Of a DNA stretch of 64,000 bases, positions 19,332-27,776 are shown piece after piece; position 1 is the stretch's first letter; every line of letters starts with the position of its first letter. Where the stretch lies: positions 45,466 to 109,465 of the forward strand of contig NZ_BAZK01000018.1 in NCBI RefSeq assembly GCF_001310815.1, written 5' to 3'. Below the pieces are notes generated by a model, which was not told the origin of the DNA, did not search any database, and saw only the letters and a list, made by a program, of their open reading frames with translations. Source of the DNA: Pseudovibrio denitrificans JCM 12308. Lineage in GTDB: Bacteria; Pseudomonadota; Alphaproteobacteria; Rhizobiales; Stappiaceae. The translations under genes were made by a program, and so were the position numbers.

Positions 19332-19808
19332 GCAGGGAGATGAAAACTTATCCCCCTGCTGGATTTCTCCCGTAATCTAAACCCATGCCTACGTAACGGG
19401 CTGCTGGCGGAGCGACCGTCAGTGTGTCGTAGGCTGGGCGGGGCTATCGGAAGAAGTAACGCAACTTTCGGTGGTCCGGTGAACCGAACTTCAAACGTGG
19501 CCGCATGGTTTGAAGGGAAGGGCCCAGGAATATAGGGTATCACGCGGTGACGGGTGTTGATGCACCGGCAGGGGAACCTGCTTTTGCTGATGTGTCTGTC
19601 AGAGACGGAGGAACTGTTTGGGCAGGGAAACCTGACTGAATAAGCCACTGTCTTTCCGGGAAACCGGCTATCGTGCCTTATAGGCAAAAGAGGCGACGTT
19701 GTTCATCCCAAGAAAGCCCGGGCAAGGCGAGTAGCCAATGCCGAAGAATTAGTTTCAATAAGTAGCGCAGGTATTGCCTGCCGCCTTGCTCTCCCCGATT
19801 AACTCGGG
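19332..19808 (+). ncRNA. Candidate structured non-coding RNA, family not recognised
   Basis: No protein frame is convincing here, but helices are dense on the plus strand. Seen: 19332-19359; CCCA-GCCTACG (19382-19393) with CGTAGGC-TGGG (19428-19438), enclosing CTGGCGG/CCGTCAG (19404-19422); 19446-19453 with 19465-19472; CTTCAAAC/GTTTGAAG (19489-19515); GCAGG-GGAA-CCTGC (19568-19581); CAGG-GAAA-CCTG (19623-19634); CCGG-GAAA-CCGG (19656-19667); TGCCT/AGGCA (19674-19686); and GCAAGGCG (19722-19729) with CGCCTTGC (19782-19789). Three loops are GNRA tetraloops on this strand only, which sets the orientation. I see no RNase P, tmRNA or SRP signature. Confidence 0.45.
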
Positions 19809-19822
19809 AACTCCAGCTTCAC

Positions 19823-19846
19823 CACTGCATGGGATGCCATGCAGTG
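19823..19846. terminator. Perfect hairpin downstream of the sensor kinase gene
   Basis: CACTGCATGG, GATG loop, CCATGCAGTG: 10 perfect base pairs between the candidate RNA and the kinase stop codon. No T-run on either side, so assignment as terminator is tentative. Confidence 0.5.
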
Positions 19847-19876
19847 CTATTGGCATGTCTGCTTGCTTATTGTTGG

Positions 19877-21193
19877 TTAGATCGGGATGCGAATGCGCAC
19901 GCGCAGGCCGCCCAGAGGGGACTGGCGAAGGAAGATTTCACCGCCGTGGCTTCTGACGATATCCCGCGCAATGGCAAGGCCCAGACCTGAGCCACCGCTG
20001 TCCTGATTGCGGGCCGTATCCAGTCTATGGAACGGACGGAAGACGTTTTCACGCTCTTCCCGCGGGATGCCAGGTCCATCATCATCGACTGTAATGATCA
20101 GCCAATCCGGGGTTCGGTTGCCCTTGATGCGCAGCGTCTTGCCGTATCGGGCTGCGTTGGAGATGACGTTCAGCAGACAGCGCCGGAACGCACGGCCTTT
20201 GACGATAACGAGTGGATCGCCGTCGAAGGATGAAGATACATCCGCCCCAACAACTTCAGCCTCAACCTCCAGATCTTCCAGCATGAGCGAGATGTCGACT
20301 GGGGCAGGGGGCTCGTCGCCGTAGCCCTTGGAGAAGGACAGATAGTCCTCCAGCATCCGATTCATCTCATCCACGTCTTTGCGCAGTGCATCAGCTTCAG
20401 GCGATTGAGGCAGCAGTGCGAGCTGCAAGCGGAAGCGGGTGAGAATGGTGCGCAGATCATGGCTCACACCAGCGAGCATGGTGGTGCGCTGATCCACATG
20501 GCGCTCAATCCTGCGGCGCATATCGATGAACGCAAGCGCTGCCCGGCGGACTTCTCGTGCACCATGCGGACGGAAGTTGGAGACCTGCCGGCCTTTACCA
20601 AACTCCTCCGCCGCATCGGCCAGTTGCTCGATGGGCCGGATCTGATTTCGGAGGAACAGCACAGCAATGATGATCAGCACAAGGGACGTGGCCACCATCC
20701 ACACGATGAAGATGTGCGAGTTGGAGGCATAGGTCTGGCTGCGCCGCGCAATGATGCGAAGGGTCTTGTCTTCCAGCTGAATGCGGATCTCAACGTATTT
20801 GGCTGCACCGACAGTATCGATCCAGAAAGGCTTACCGATGCGCGCTGCAATTTCCCGGGTCATGTAGCGGTCCACCAAATCAAAGAGAGGCTTTGGTTTT
20901 GGTGGTGGAAGTGGCTCTTTAGGGAGCACTGTCACAGACAAGCCCAGTGCTGAAGCACTGATTTGCTTTAGTGTCGCGTAATTGTCGTCGTGATTATAGG
21001 TCTCCGCCATATCGACGACAGCTGCAATCTGTCGGACCACTGCTTCAGACAAGCGCTTGGTCACGAGGTCGTAGTGGCGCTCCATGAAAACGAAAGCGAG
21101 GACCGATTGCAGGATCAGGAAAGGGATGACGATGATCAGAAGGGCGCGGACATACAGGCCTTTGGGAAGGCGGTAGTGCAGCCAGCTTGTCAC
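19877..21193 (-). CDS. EnvZ-like sensor histidine kinase, partner of PetR
   Basis: 438 residues as read. TM1 about 15-36, periplasmic domain, TM2 about 162-185 (FIVWMVATSLVLIIIAVLF), HAMP, DHp helix with AGVSHDLRTILTR containing the phosphorylated His, then N box NVISNAARYG, G1 DDDGPGIP and G2 GGSGLGLAI. It lies downstream of the OmpR-type PetR gene. GTG 21193 is a poor start: an open frame continues upstream to ATG 21258 (after GAGAGG) if one base is restored in GGC near 21254-21256, giving MGLSDRFKLPQWVRTLL at the N-terminus. The true gene is probably 22 residues longer. Confidence 0.9.
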   Translation of the reverse strand: MTSWLHYRLPKGLYVRALLIIVIPFLILQSVLAFVFMERHYDLVTKRLSEAVVRQIAAVVDMAETYNHDDNYATLKQISASALGLSVTVLPKEPLPPPKPKPLFDLVDRYMTREIAARIGKPFWIDTVGAAKYVEIRIQLEDKTLRIIARRSQTYASNSHIFIVWMVATSLVLIIIAVLFLRNQIRPIEQLADAAEEFGKGRQVSNFRPHGAREVRRAALAFIDMRRRIERHVDQRTTMLAGVSHDLRTILTRFRLQLALLPQSPEADALRKDVDEMNRMLEDYLSFSKGYGDEPPAPVDISLMLEDLEVEAEVVGADVSSSFDGDPLVIVKGRAFRRCLLNVISNAARYGKTLRIKGNRTPDWLIITVDDDGPGIPREERENVFRPFHRLDTARNQDSGGSGLGLAIARDIVRSHGGEIFLRQSPLGGLRVRIRIPI

Positions 21194-21302
21194 CGCGAAG
21201 TAGGGCGTTAATAGCGTTCTGACCCATTGTGGGAGTTTGAACCGGTCTGATAAGCCATAGTCCTCTCACTGTTTGCGTGTCTGCTGGCTGTTACTATGAC
21301 AG

Positions 21303-22004
21303 CTAGTTGGTAATAAGCCGATAACCTATCCCACGCACAGTTTGCAGGTACAAGGGATTGCCGGGATCTTCCTCAATCTTTCTTCTTAAGCGGTTTACCT
21401 GAACATCAATTGTGCGTTCACCGAGGGAGGCATCTGCTCCCACCAGATCAGTTCGTGCTACAGTTTGTCCTGGCTTCTCTGCAAAGGTGTTGAGGATCTG
21501 TTTTTCGCGGTCAGTCAGGCGGACGTGTTCGTCATTACGCTTCAGTTCACCGCGTTCGGCGTTGTATTGGAACGGACCGAAAGAGAGGACTTCCAGCTTC
21601 ATTTTTGGTTTGGGGCCACCCCGACGGAGGATGGCGGAAATTCTTAGGAGGAGTTCGCGTGGTTCGAAGGGTTTGGAGACGTAATCATCGACGCCAGCTT
21701 CCAGACCTTCGATGCGATCTTCGATCTCAGAGCGGGCAGTGAGCATGAGGATCGGGACAGCTTTGGAGCGGCGCAGGTCTTTGGCGAGCTCAATACCGCT
21801 TTCGCCCGGCATCATGACGTCGAGAATGAGGAGGTCGAACTCCAGACCAGATAATCTGCGGCGTGCTTCTTCTGCGTCTTTGGCGACGGTGACGCGGAAG
21901 CCGTTTTCCCCGAGGAATCTGTTGAGGAGGTCACGGATACGACTGTCGTCATCAATCAGGAGAATGTGAGGTGCATCATCTTCCAGAAGAGCAGAGCGGG
22001 CCAC
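21303..22004 (-). CDS. petR: Response regulator PetR, OmpR type
   Basis: 233 residues: a receiver domain with the acidic pocket (LLIDDD), the phosphorylated Asp62 in LLILDVMMPGESG, Thr in MLTARSE and Lys in VSKPF; then a C-terminal winged helix (VRLTDREKQILNTF, ERTIDVQVNRLRRKIE). It starts 10 bases after the petP-like MarR gene. In Rhodobacter capsulatus petP-petR lies next to petABC and is needed for its expression; here petABC is about 20 kb away. Confidence 0.88.
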   Translation of the reverse strand: MARSALLEDDAPHILLIDDDSRIRDLLNRFLGENGFRVTVAKDAEEARRRLSGLEFDLLILDVMMPGESGIELAKDLRRSKAVPILMLTARSEIEDRIEGLEAGVDDYVSKPFEPRELLLRISAILRRGGPKPKMKLEVLSFGPFQYNAERGELKRNDEHVRLTDREKQILNTFAEKPGQTVARTDLVGADASLGERTIDVQVNRLRRKIEEDPGNPLYLQTVRGIGYRLITN

Positions 22005-22013
22005 GGTAATTCC

Positions 22014-22490
22014 TCAATCTGTTTGTTTGCCAATGAGACGGGCAACTTCGCTGCGATCGTTCTCATCGATCATAAGATATAAAAACTGTCGGACAATCTC
22101 ATCACTGCCGTCGGGCATCAGGGAGATCGCCTTATTAATACGCTGCGACTGAAGTTTGGACAGCTGGGCACAAAATTCCGTACCCTTTTCAGTGGTATAA
22201 AGCAGGCGCTGGCGGCGGTCCAACGCTCCGGGTTCCTGACAAATGAAGTCTTCATCCACCAACTGTTTCAAAACGCGTCCCAGACTTTGCTTTGTAATCT
22301 TCAAAATATCGAGCAAGTCGGAGACTCTGATTCCCGGGTTTCTGTGCACAAAATGGAGAACACGGTGATGGGCACGGCCAAAACCCAGTTCATCAAGAAG
22401 CACATCCGGATCACCCGTAAAGTCGCGATAAGCGAAGAAAAACAGTTCAATAAGGTCAAACCGTGGTGAATCGCTGTCTTTTTTGTTCAT
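22014..22490 (-). CDS. petP: MarR-family regulator PetP
   Basis: 158 residues, MarR winged helix. The recognition region is LLDILKITKQSLGRVLKQLVDEDFICQ and the wing LDRRQRLLYTTEKG. First gene of petP-petR-kinase, divergent from ilvE across a 319-base promoter region. By sequence and order this matches the alphaproteobacterial petP-petR pair; the regulon in this organism is inferred only. Confidence 0.85.
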   Translation of the reverse strand: MNKKDSDSPRFDLIELFFFAYRDFTGDPDVLLDELGFGRAHHRVLHFVHRNPGIRVSDLLDILKITKQSLGRVLKQLVDEDFICQEPGALDRRQRLLYTTEKGTEFCAQLSKLQSQRINKAISLMPDGSDEIVRQFLYLMIDENDRSEVARLIGKQTD

Positions 22491-22809
22491 TTCCTGTCCC
22501 GGATAACTGCCTATTTTTTAATCTTATAAAAAATACGTCAGCTATGTTGACTTATTTCAGAATGATAGTTACAAGTTACTCATCGCTGAAGAAAGGAAAG
22601 AACTCAACATGCGCTGTGTGCGCAATAGTTGAAAAATTAATTTCTTCATCGGTTTTACATCGTGGATAGATATTGAACATCTGCAGTTGTAATGCGGCTG
22701 GTCGTTATACCTATCCTTTAAGAACTCATTGATTTAGCTAGAACACACCTTGACTGGCAAGGCCTTGCTTTGCCTGCACCGTGAATTGTTCGCCATATGG
22801 AGAAGAGAA
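22491..22809. other. Divergent promoter region petP / ilvE
   Basis: 319 bases with no convincing gene, AT-richer than its surroundings, containing the promoters of both transcription units. GGAGAAGAG directly before 22810 is the ilvE ribosome binding site. Confidence 0.6.
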
Positions 22810-23708
22810 ATGGCGGGTATACCCTTTGATCAGCTGGAAGGCTCAATCTGGTTGGATGGAAAAATCATTCCTTGGTCAGAGGCCCAAGTGCATGTGCTTA
22901 CACATGGCTTGCACTACGGAAGCAGTGTGTTCGAAGGTCAGCGTGCGTATGGCGGCGAGATCTTCAAGCTGGAAGAGCACACCAAACGTCTGCATGCATC
23001 TGCTGAAGTTCTGGGTTTCACCATTCCGTGGACTGAAGAGCAAATCAACGATGCCTGTAAGCAGATGCTGGTTGAGAACAACCTGACCGACGCTATCTGC
23101 GCCCAGTTGCATGGCGTGGTAGCGAGATGATGGGTATTTCAGCGCAGGCGAACACCATCCATCTGGCGATTGCTGCCTGGGAATGGCCAAGCTACTTCTC
23201 TCCTGAAGAGCGTTTGAAAGGCATCCGTCTGGACATGGCGGAGTATCGTCGCCCTGATCCTAAGACCGCGCCGTTCAAGTCCAAGGCTGCTGGCCTTTAC
23301 ATGATCTGCACTATTTCCAAGCATGCGGCGGAAGCAAAGGGGTATTCCGATGCTTTGATGCTGGACTGGCAGGGCCGTGTTGCTGAAGCGACTGGTGCAA
23401 ACGTCTTCTTCATCAAAGACGGTGCGATCCATACGCCAATCGCGGATTGCTTCCTGGATGGCATCACACGCCGTACCGTAATCGATCTGGCGCGTGCTCG
23501 CGGTATCGAAGTGATCGAGCGCCGCATCATGCCTGAAGAGATGGAAGGCTTTGAACAGTGTTTCCTGACTGGTTCTGCTGCTGAGGTTACACCGGTTTCT
23601 GAAATCGGCCCTTACAGCTTCGTTCCGGGTGACATCACCAAGCTGATGATCGAGGATTACATGGCTGCCGTTCAACCAGCTAAAGAAGAGCTGCTTGTCG
23701 CAAGCTAA
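22810..23708 (+). CDS. ilvE: Branched-chain amino acid aminotransferase (frameshifted as read)
   Basis: Fold-type IV PLP enzyme for the last step of Ile/Val/Leu synthesis. The N-terminal part carries IWLDGKIIPW and LHYGSSVFEGQRAY. The second part, in another frame, has MMGISAQANTIHLAIAAWEWPSYF, LDWQGRVAEATGANVFFIKDG and DGITRRTVIDLAR. The break is at 23091-23094: GCTATCTGC should read GCTTATCTGC, giving DAYLRPVAWRGSEMMG. One lost T explains it. Start ATG 22810 with GGAGAAGAG. A strong terminator follows. Linkage to petPR-kinase is common in alphaproteobacteria. Confidence 0.92.
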
Positions 23709-23729
23709 GCTCTGAAGCTCAGAAATTTT

Positions 23730-23766
23730 AAAGCCCGCGGCTCGGTTGGAGCGGCGGGCTTTTTCG
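23730..23766. terminator. Terminator of ilvE, shared with the convergent MFS gene
   Basis: AAAGCCCGC and GCGGGCTTTTT pair around a 15-base loop (23732-23738 with 23754-23760). It ends three bases before the MFS stop. Confidence 0.85.
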
Positions 23767-23768
23767 TT

Positions 23769-25028
23769 TTACTTGGTTGCGAGCTGAGGTTGCTCGTGTT
23801 GTGGTCTGAAGAGTTTCCCGTTCTCCGTTATCAGAACGCAGATCAGTCCAAGGATTGAGAAGAGGGCCACGCCATAGACGAGTGGTAGCTCGGTCCCATC
23901 GTAGAGTTTGCCAATGCCTGCGCCGAGCAACGCTCCGATCAGGGTGGTGATGAAGCCAATCATGGCAGAGCCAGCGCCTGCAACGCGTCCCAGTGGTTCC
24001 ATGGCCATCGTGTTGAAGTTCGGGCCGATGAAGCCGAAGAAGAACATGGCCAGCGACTGAATAGCGATGAACGACACGATGGTCAGTGTACCGCTGTAAG
24101 CAATTGCTGCAGTCAACAGAGAGGTGGCTGTAAAGCCCAGCAGAGCCATGTGAGACATTTTCCGCAAGCCATAGTTCTCCACCATTTGAGAGTTGAGGTA
24201 GGAGGAAAGGGCCATAGCGATGGAAATTGCAGCGAAGACAATCGGGAACAAATCAGCGAGAGCAAAGCGTTCCATGAAGACTTGTTGCGCTGAGTTGATG
24301 AACGCAAACAGGCAGGCAAAGACGAAGGTCATTGCCATCATGTAGCCAACGGTAACGCGGGTGGTCAGGGCGAGACGATAAGCGCTCAGGATTGATCGGG
24401 CTTTCAGCGGACGTTGATTTACAGGATCAAGGCTCTCTGGCAGGCGCATAAGGCACCACACCAGAAGGAGGACACCGAACATGGTCAGAGCTGCAAATAC
24501 ACCCTGCCATGGTGCAAACCACAGCACGACCTGACCTAGGAATGGGGCTATGACAGGTGCAATCTGAAAGGCGACCATGACGAGGGACATCACCTTGCCC
24601 ATCTGACGGCCACTGTACCAGTCTCTGATCATGGAGATAGAGGCAACCCTTGGGGCTGCCGCGCCAACACCCTGGAGCGCACGGGCAGCGAGCATGTGCT
24701 CGTAGCTCATGGCAAAGGTCGAGTACACTCCGCCTATGATGTAAAGGCTAAGGCCGATCAAAAGCGTGGTTCTTCGACCAATCGTATCCGAGAGCGGACC
24801 GAAAAAGAGGGAAGCACAAGCAAGACCAATCATGTAGGCCGTGATCACCAATTGGCGATCATTGTCAGCGACAGACAATGCTTCGCTCATGGCTGGGAGA
24901 GCCGGAAGCATCATAGACGTCGCAACCGCGTTCAGCGCCATAAGCGCTGCAACAAGGCTGACAATTTCCCATAAGGAAAGCCCAGGATGAGGTACTCGCT
25001 CATGCTGCAGATCAGAAACTGCAGACAT
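23769..25028 (-). CDS. Bcr/CflA-type multidrug efflux MFS transporter
   Basis: About 419 residues with 12 hydrophobic helices. Motif A between TM2 and TM3 is GPLSDTIGRRTTLLIG; motif C-like glycine-rich helices are present (LQGVGAAAPRVASISMIRDWYSG). Drug/H+ antiporter family; substrate unknown. ATG 25028 is chosen over the TTG at 25052. Convergent with ilvE. Confidence 0.88.
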   Translation of the reverse strand: MSAVSDLQHERVPHPGLSLWEIVSLVAALMALNAVATSMMLPALPAMSEALSVADNDRQLVITAYMIGLACASLFFGPLSDTIGRRTTLLIGLSLYIIGGVYSTFAMSYEHMLAARALQGVGAAAPRVASISMIRDWYSGRQMGKVMSLVMVAFQIAPVIAPFLGQVVLWFAPWQGVFAALTMFGVLLLVWCLMRLPESLDPVNQRPLKARSILSAYRLALTTRVTVGYMMAMTFVFACLFAFINSAQQVFMERFALADLFPIVFAAISIAMALSSYLNSQMVENYGLRKMSHMALLGFTATSLLTAAIAYSGTLTIVSFIAIQSLAMFFFGFIGPNFNTMAMEPLGRVAGAGSAMIGFITTLIGALLGAGIGKLYDGTELPLVYGVALFSILGLICVLITENGKLFRPQHEQPQLATK

Positions 25029-25188
25029 CAGAGACCTGTTTGTTGGGTGCAAAAAGGTAAGAGGCCACGATTGCGACCTAATAAACTTAAATTAGCTTCT
25101 ATTTGAACTGGCAAACATGGCTATGTCAAGGCAGGTGCCAGTCCATTGTTGCGTGATGCATGTTTGTGAGATGCTGAAGTTATTTGGC

Positions 25189-25664
25189 TTATTCTTCATT
25201 CCAGCGGGCGGCATCTGCATCATCTGCTGCTTTGGCTTCAACCCAGGTTCCTTCAGAAGCATCTTTAAGATGTTCCTTCTTCCAGAAGGGAGCCTGCGTT
25301 TTCAGGAAGTCCATCAGGAAGTCGGCGGCTTCAAATGCTGCACGGCGGTGTGGGCTGGTTGCAATGACCAACACGATGTTCTCACCCGGAGGATTTTGCC
25401 AAAGCGGTGAATGATGGTGAGGCCGGTGATTGGCCAGCGCTCCACGGCTTGCTGCGCAAACTTGGAGATCTGAGCCTCAGCCATCCCCGGGTAGTGCTCT
25501 AGCTCGAGGGCTTCGAGTGTGCCGCCTTCATCACGGCAAAGGCCTGTAAATGTGACGATTGCGCCAACATCCTTGCGGCCTTTGGTGAGGATTTCGGTCT
25601 CTGTCAGAACATCGAAATCCTCAGCCTGAACGCGGACTGTATACTCTGTGGTGCTGTTTGCCAT
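25189..25664 (-). CDS. moaE: Molybdopterin synthase catalytic subunit MoaE (frameshifted as read)
   Basis: Large subunit of molybdopterin synthase, transferring sulfur from thiocarboxylated MoaD to precursor Z. N-terminal part MANSTTEYTVRVQAEDFDV to ITGLTIIHRFGKI. Second part, other frame, LVIATSPHRRAAFEAADFLMD and the catalytic-Lys region FWKKEHLKDASEGTWVEA. The break is at 25391-25392, where one base missing from a CCC run destroys KIPPGENIVLVIATSPHR. Downstream of moaD on the same strand. Confidence 0.9.
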
Positions 25665-25713
25665 GGTATTCGCAGACTTTCGGAATTGCTGGAAGAAGAA
25701 GGCGAAGTGTTCC

Positions 25714-25965
25714 TCAACCGCCTGTCATTGGCGGGAAGAATGCAACCTCTTCCGTTCCAGTCAGAACGTGGTCTTCCTCTACGTGTTCCTGGTCAACGGC
25801 AATACGAATGGTTTCTGGCTGCTCAAACGCGAAGGCATAGCCTTCATCGCGAGCTGCAAGCCAACTCATCAACTCACCAGTTGTTTCGACGTTTTCCGGA
25901 AGCTCAATGGTTTCCTCGGAGGTTCCAGTACGTTCACGCAGCCAAGCGAAGTAACGAATTTTCAT
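25714..25965 (-). CDS. moaD: Molybdopterin synthase sulfur carrier subunit MoaD
   Basis: 83-residue ubiquitin-like protein ending in the required Gly-Gly (FFPPMTGG), which is thiocarboxylated. N-terminal MKIRYFAWLRERTG is family-typical. It lies between pgsA and moaE with 49-60 base gaps, an arrangement widespread in Hyphomicrobiales. Confidence 0.95.
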   Translation of the reverse strand: MKIRYFAWLRERTGTSEETIELPENVETTGELMSWLAARDEGYAFAFEQPETIRIAVDQEHVEEDHVLTGTEEVAFFPPMTGG

Positions 25966-26025
25966 GAGATTGAGCCCCGGTCTTTTATAGCTTCCTTTGA
26001 GTGGAAGCCTCGTCTTTTACAGGAA

Positions 26026-26598
26026 TTAGTCTTCAATCAGATGGCCAATTCCAGCGCGGAAGTAGTCATAGCCCGTATATAGGGTCAAAATCGCTGCGAC
26101 CCAAAGTAGCACGATGCCGGTTGAAGTGGTGTACGGGAAGATGACGTCCCCTGCCTGGCCTGCCAACAGAAAGCCAAGTGCAATGAGCTGGACCGTGGTT
26201 TTCCATTTAGCCAGTTTGGTCACGGGCACTGAAACACGAAGCTCAGCAAGGAACTCACGCAAGCCGGAAACAAGGATTTCTCGACAGAGAATAATGATCG
26301 CTGCAAAGATGGACCAGTTTCCGATTGTCTGATCCCACGCCAACATAAGGAGGCAAACTGAAACAAGAAGTTTGTCAGCAATCGGATCGAGCATGCGTCC
26401 CAGGGCGGATTGTTGCTGCCAAATTCTGGCGAGGTATCCGTCAAAGAAATCCGTGATGGCAGCTACGAAGAAGATACCTAATGCAATCCAACGTGCAGTG
26501 TGGGTCGGGAAATAGAAACACACAGCCAGAGCTGGCACAGCAGCAATGCGGCCGTAAGTAAGAATATTTGGAAGCGAAAATATAAGCTTACGGGACAT
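26026..26598 (-). CDS. pgsA: CDP-diacylglycerol-glycerol-3-phosphate 3-phosphatidyltransferase
   Basis: 190-residue inner-membrane enzyme committing CDP-DAG to phosphatidylglycerol. The CDP-alcohol phosphotransferase signature D-G-x2-A-R-x8-G-x3-D-x3-D is complete in DGYLARIWQQQ...GRMLDPIAD. Five to six hydrophobic helices. ATG 26598 (MSRKLIFSLPN) is preferred, with GAAGG upstream. Confidence 0.95.
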   Translation of the reverse strand: MSRKLIFSLPNILTYGRIAAVPALAVCFYFPTHTARWIALGIFFVAAITDFFDGYLARIWQQQSALGRMLDPIADKLLVSVCLLMLAWDQTIGNWSIFAAIIILCREILVSGLREFLAELRVSVPVTKLAKWKTTVQLIALGFLLAGQAGDVIFPYTTSTGIVLLWVAAILTLYTGYDYFRAGIGHLIED

Positions 26599-26715
26599 AT
26601 GGACCTTCAAGTTTACGCGGCTAACAAGCGCTCATACTCAGGGTGTGCACATCCAAGCGGGTCCTGTCAATTGTGGCCCGCGTATTTGTGCAGGACTTTG
26701 GGGGAGTATGTGGGA

Positions 26716-26997
26716 TTATGTAAACATCCCGTCACCCATTTCCTTAATGATCTGCTTTGCCTTGCGCGAAGAGAACTCTTTTGCTTCATCTTCAGATGCA
26801 TGCGTGTCTGCGCGGATGAAGACATGCTCTTTAGTCTCTTCACCAAATTGCTTGGTGATGCGACCTGCGGTTTGCCACTGACCACCACGGCGGGATGGCT
26901 CAGAGTAAATCAGATAACCCTCGAACTCTTCTGCTTTTGCAGATGGAGCCGAGTTTTCGTCTTTGTTGCCGCCAAACAGACGTGAGAAAAAGCCCAT
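26716..26997 (-). CDS. HlyU family protein
   Basis: 93 residues of the Rhizobium-type HlyU family: a short N-terminal MGFFSRLFGG segment, then EGYLIYSEPSRRGGQWQTAGRI and EHVFIRADTHASEDEA. The original annotation as transcriptional regulator derives from Vibrio HlyU, but this family has no clear HTH. 35 bases downstream of tdk. Confidence 0.85.
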   Translation of the reverse strand: MGFFSRLFGGNKDENSAPSAKAEEFEGYLIYSEPSRRGGQWQTAGRITKQFGEETKEHVFIRADTHASEDEAKEFSSRKAKQIIKEMGDGMFT

Positions 26998-27032
26998 GGT
27001 AGTTCTCCCAGACTAAACGTGGTTTCAGTGGT

Positions 27033-27659
27033 CTACAGGTTCGCACAGGATGTCAGCGAGCGCATCCTTGTTTTCAGTTGCTCGCCAAGTTTGCGCATGG
27101 ACCAATGTTTTCTGCAGAGCGAGATGTAGGATTCCTCACCGCCGATGACAACCTGATCGCCTTCTTCAACAATGTTGCCGCTCTCATCCATACGTGCCAC
27201 CATGGTTGCCTTAGAGCCGCACCAGCAGATGGTTCTGACTTCGCGAAGGATGTCGGCGATTGCAAGAAGCGCGGCACTGCCTGGGAACATCTTGCCCTGG
27301 AAATCGGTTCTAAGGCCATATGCCATCACAGGAATGCGGAGGTGATCAGCCACACGGGCGAGCTGCCAGACTTGATCTTCTGTTAAGAACTGCGCTTCGT
27401 CGATAAAGACGGCGTTGATTTGCTGCTCTTTGAGCTGCTCTTCGATGCAGGCGAACAGATCGAGTTCGGTGTCGTAGATCAGAGCGTCTGATTTGAGGCC
27501 AATACGCGACGAGATTTCTCCGACTTTGGTGCGGTTGTCGAGCGCTGCTGTGAACAGCAGGCTGCGCATGCCACGTTCCTGATAGTTGTAGGAGGCCTGC
27601 AGCAGCAGAGTGGACTTACCAGCATTCATTGCGGAGAAATTGAAATATAGTTTTGCCAT
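27033..27659 (-). CDS. tdk: Thymidine kinase, type II
   Basis: 208 residues. P-loop YFNFSAMNAGKST at the N-terminus, DEAQFL Walker B/lasso base, and the zinc-binding Cys set in ICWCGSKAT and SLCRKH. Phosphorylates thymidine in the salvage pathway. The C-terminal tail after CRKHW is about 20 residues longer than usual. GAAGGGCCA precedes the start. Confidence 0.94.
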   Translation of the reverse strand: MAKLYFNFSAMNAGKSTLLLQASYNYQERGMRSLLFTAALDNRTKVGEISSRIGLKSDALIYDTELDLFACIEEQLKEQQINAVFIDEAQFLTEDQVWQLARVADHLRIPVMAYGLRTDFQGKMFPGSAALLAIADILREVRTICWCGSKATMVARMDESGNIVEEGDQVVIGGEESYISLCRKHWSMRKLGEQLKTRMRSLTSCANL

Positions 27660-27776
27660 TGGCCCTTCGCGGCGCAGAGCGCCTCATCGCGTTCAATCTG
27701 ATTAGGTCTTCATACATGGATTCGCGAGTGAGGCCAGAACCATGGGAGGTTACTCACAAGGTTCAGTGGCAAACTT

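Noticed and set aside
19332..19808. Known ncRNA identity for the structured region (RNase P, tmRNA, SRP RNA, cobalamin riboswitch)
   Set aside because: No GAGGAAAGTCC or ACAGAA of RNase P, no alphaproteobacterial tag codons or TTCGA arm of tmRNA, no SRP core; AGCCACTG...CGGGAA alone is not enough for a cobalamin riboswitch and no cobalamin gene follows.
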